Positions 4,346 through 5,517 of a stretch of DNA of 5,517 bases are shown piece after piece. The translations under genes and the position numbers were made by a program. Below the pieces are notes generated by a model that was not told the origin of the DNA, searched no databases, and was given only the letters and a program-made list of their open reading frames with translations. The DNA comes from JABIEQ01 sp964516055 (GTDB lineage: Bacteria; Patescibacteriota; Patescibacteriia; Magasanikbacterales; UBA922), in NCBI GenBank assembly GCA_964516055.1, contig CAZEYK010000062.1, forward strand, positions 1-5,517, in the 5' to 3' direction. Position 1 is the stretch's first letter. The number at the start of each line of letters is the position of its first letter.

Positions 4346-5517
4346 TTACGGCATGAGTGAACGAAATATTTTTTGTACCTGTTCGGCAATGCGTTTTCCT
4401 TTTAGAGGAAACCTCTTATCATACGTTTTTCGCTCTTCCACATGCGCTCCCCATACCACCAATCCTACAGCGGTAGTAAACGATAAATCCCCTACATGAT
4501 CCTGAATTCCTTGGACATCAATAGGATACCCAATCGAAGCAGGGAGACCTAATGTCTCCTTAGCAAGATCAATAAGTCCATTAATTTTAGCACCGCCACC
4601 CGTAAAAATTACTCCAGCAGGAAGTAATCCTTGTAGCTGTATCTTGGTAAATTCATCATTCACCTTTTCAAGAATCTCTGCCATCCGCGCCTGAACAATC
4701 TCAGCAATATACTTTTGAGAAAATTCATATTGTTCACCATGAGAATCCGTAATTGTTACCAAATCCCGTTTCTTCAATCCTTTGGTAATACATCTTCCAT
4801 GCATAATTTTTACATGCTCAGCCGTATCAATGGCCGTTCTCAATCCAATAGCAAGATCATTGGTAACATGTGCAGAACCAATAGGTAAAACTGTTGTATG
4901 AACAATATCACCACCTTCATATACAAGAATACTTGTGGTAGAGCCACCAATATTAACGACAGCAACGCCAATATCTCGCTGACGAGGCGTCGTTACAGCT
5001 TCTCCTGCAGCAACAATAGATAAGACAATATCATCAACATCAACACCAGAGCGATAAACAGCTTTGGTGAGATTATTTACATGAGTAGTAAGCCCATAAA
5101 TCATTTGGGTATTTACTTCCAGACGAATACCTGTCATCCCCACAGGATCTTTAATTCCCGTTTGTCCATCTACAGAAAAATCTCGTGGTAATACATGCAG
5201 CACATCATAATTCAACGGAGCAGCAACCGTACGAGCAGCATGCACTGCACGTTCAATATCTTCATCAGTAATTTCTCCATCAGATTTTGCAATAGCAACC
5301 ACTCCCCTACTTTCTTGTGCCAAAATATGTGCGCCATTAATTCCCACCCACACATGATCAACCGGCATTCCAGTAAGACGTTCTACCTGTTCAAGCGCAT
5401 TAGACATTGAAGAAACCGTTTCTTCAATACTTGTCACAACACCTTTTTGCACTCCTTCAGAAGGTACTTCCACGACACCAATAATCTGCAATGTTGAATG
5501 ATCATCACGATCAACAA
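4346..5517 (-). CDS. ftsA: Cell division protein FtsA (5' end outside window)
   Basis: Actin-like ATP-binding protein that anchors FtsZ filaments to the inner membrane and recruits later division proteins. The frame is open to the right edge; 389 complete residues are visible, beginning VDRDDHSTLQIIGV. Compared with the usual 400-420 residues, roughly 20-30 are missing, including the phosphate-1 loop. A TTG at 5491 is internal, not the start, because the family-typical segment before IIGV is encoded upstream of it. The SHS2-type 1C domain begins around PSEGVQKGVV and includes VGINGAHI and the segment up to DPVGMTG. Phosphate-2 reads VVNIGGSTTSILVY (Asn codon at 4954-4952) where the usual form is D-I-G-G-G-T-T-D. 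The adenosine motif is FTGGGAKINGL. The C-terminus AEQVQKIFRSLMP is a short amphipathic helix matching the FtsA membrane-targeting sequence. The stop TAA is 120 bp upstream of ftsZ, the classic partner order. Confidence 0.95.
   Translation of the reverse strand, partial: VDRDDHSTLQIIGVVEVPSEGVQKGVVTSIEETVSSMSNALEQVERLTGMPVDHVWVGINGAHILAQESRGVVAIAKSDGEITDEDIERAVHAARTVAAPLNYDVLHVLPRDFSVDGQTGIKDPVGMTGIRLEVNTQMIYGLTTHVNNLTKAVYRSGVDVDDIVLSIVAAGEAVTTPRQRDIGVAVVNIGGSTTSILVYEGGDIVHTTVLPIGSAHVTNDLAIGLRTAIDTAEHVKIMHGRCITKGLKKRDLVTITDSHGEQYEFSQKYIAEIVQARMAEILEKVNDEFTKIQLQGLLPAGVIFTGGGAKINGLIDLAKETLGLPASIGYPIDVQGIQDHVGDLSFTTAVGLVVWGAHVEERKTYDKRFPLKGKRIAEQVQKIFRSLMP

Noticed and set aside
5489..5491. TTG as the ftsA start
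   Set aside because: The frame stays open upstream to the edge and encodes family-typical residues before IIGV, so the true start is outside the window.
260..5517. Alternative genetic code with TGA as glycine
   Set aside because: None of the five main genes ends in TGA, which raised the question, but they also contain no in-frame TGA despite many glycines, and all have full expected length.
1..5517. CRISPR array, tRNA, rRNA or insertion sequence
   Set aside because: No regularly spaced repeats, no cloverleaf or rRNA-like stretches and no transposase-like frame were seen.

Overview
The window looks like a stretch of core bacterial chromosome. It is moderately AT-rich and all genes lie on the minus strand. 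Read 5'->3' on that strand, the order is ftsA (5' end cut by the right edge), ftsZ, nrdR, a small single-pass membrane protein gene, a 200-bp gap holding what may be a broken small ORF, pyk (pyruvate kinase), and the first 72 codons of an unidentified membrane-anchored protein cut by the left edge. The gaps are 120, 54, 16, 200 and 41 bp, so the layout suggests one or two co-transcribed units.

The lineage is inferred, not proven. FtsA, FtsZ and NrdR together say Bacteria. FtsZ carries the GGGTGSG form of the signature loop and ends in an IPAFIRKK-type tail. The small protein has a basic, Asn/Lys-rich helix before one Pro-containing membrane span. None of the five visible start codons has a convincing Shine-Dalgarno (SD) sequence at normal spacing. 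Together these point to a Patescibacteria/CPR-type genome (Parcubacteria-like), with moderate confidence. The genetic code is standard: no gene has an in-frame TGA, and the visible stops are TAA (four) and TAG (one).

Right part (4226-5517): FtsA, the actin-like membrane anchor of the Z-ring, is followed by a 120-bp spacer. This spacer contains a good sigma70-like promoter whose -10 lies inside a perfect 9-bp-arm palindrome; the same bases partly match the NrdR-box consensus. Centre (1900-4225): FtsZ, a tubulin-like GTPase with a long Ser-rich linker, then NrdR, the Zn-ribbon/ATP-cone repressor of ribonucleotide reductase genes, then the small membrane protein. Left part (1-1899): a hairpin and weak promoter, the possible broken ORF, pyruvate kinase, and the truncated membrane protein.

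FtsA and FtsZ act together in septation, NrdR couples dNTP supply to nucleotide levels, and Pyk makes ATP in lower glycolysis. No mobile element, CRISPR array, tRNA or rRNA was seen. The parts most worth a second look are the ftsA-ftsZ spacer and the gap upstream of pyk.
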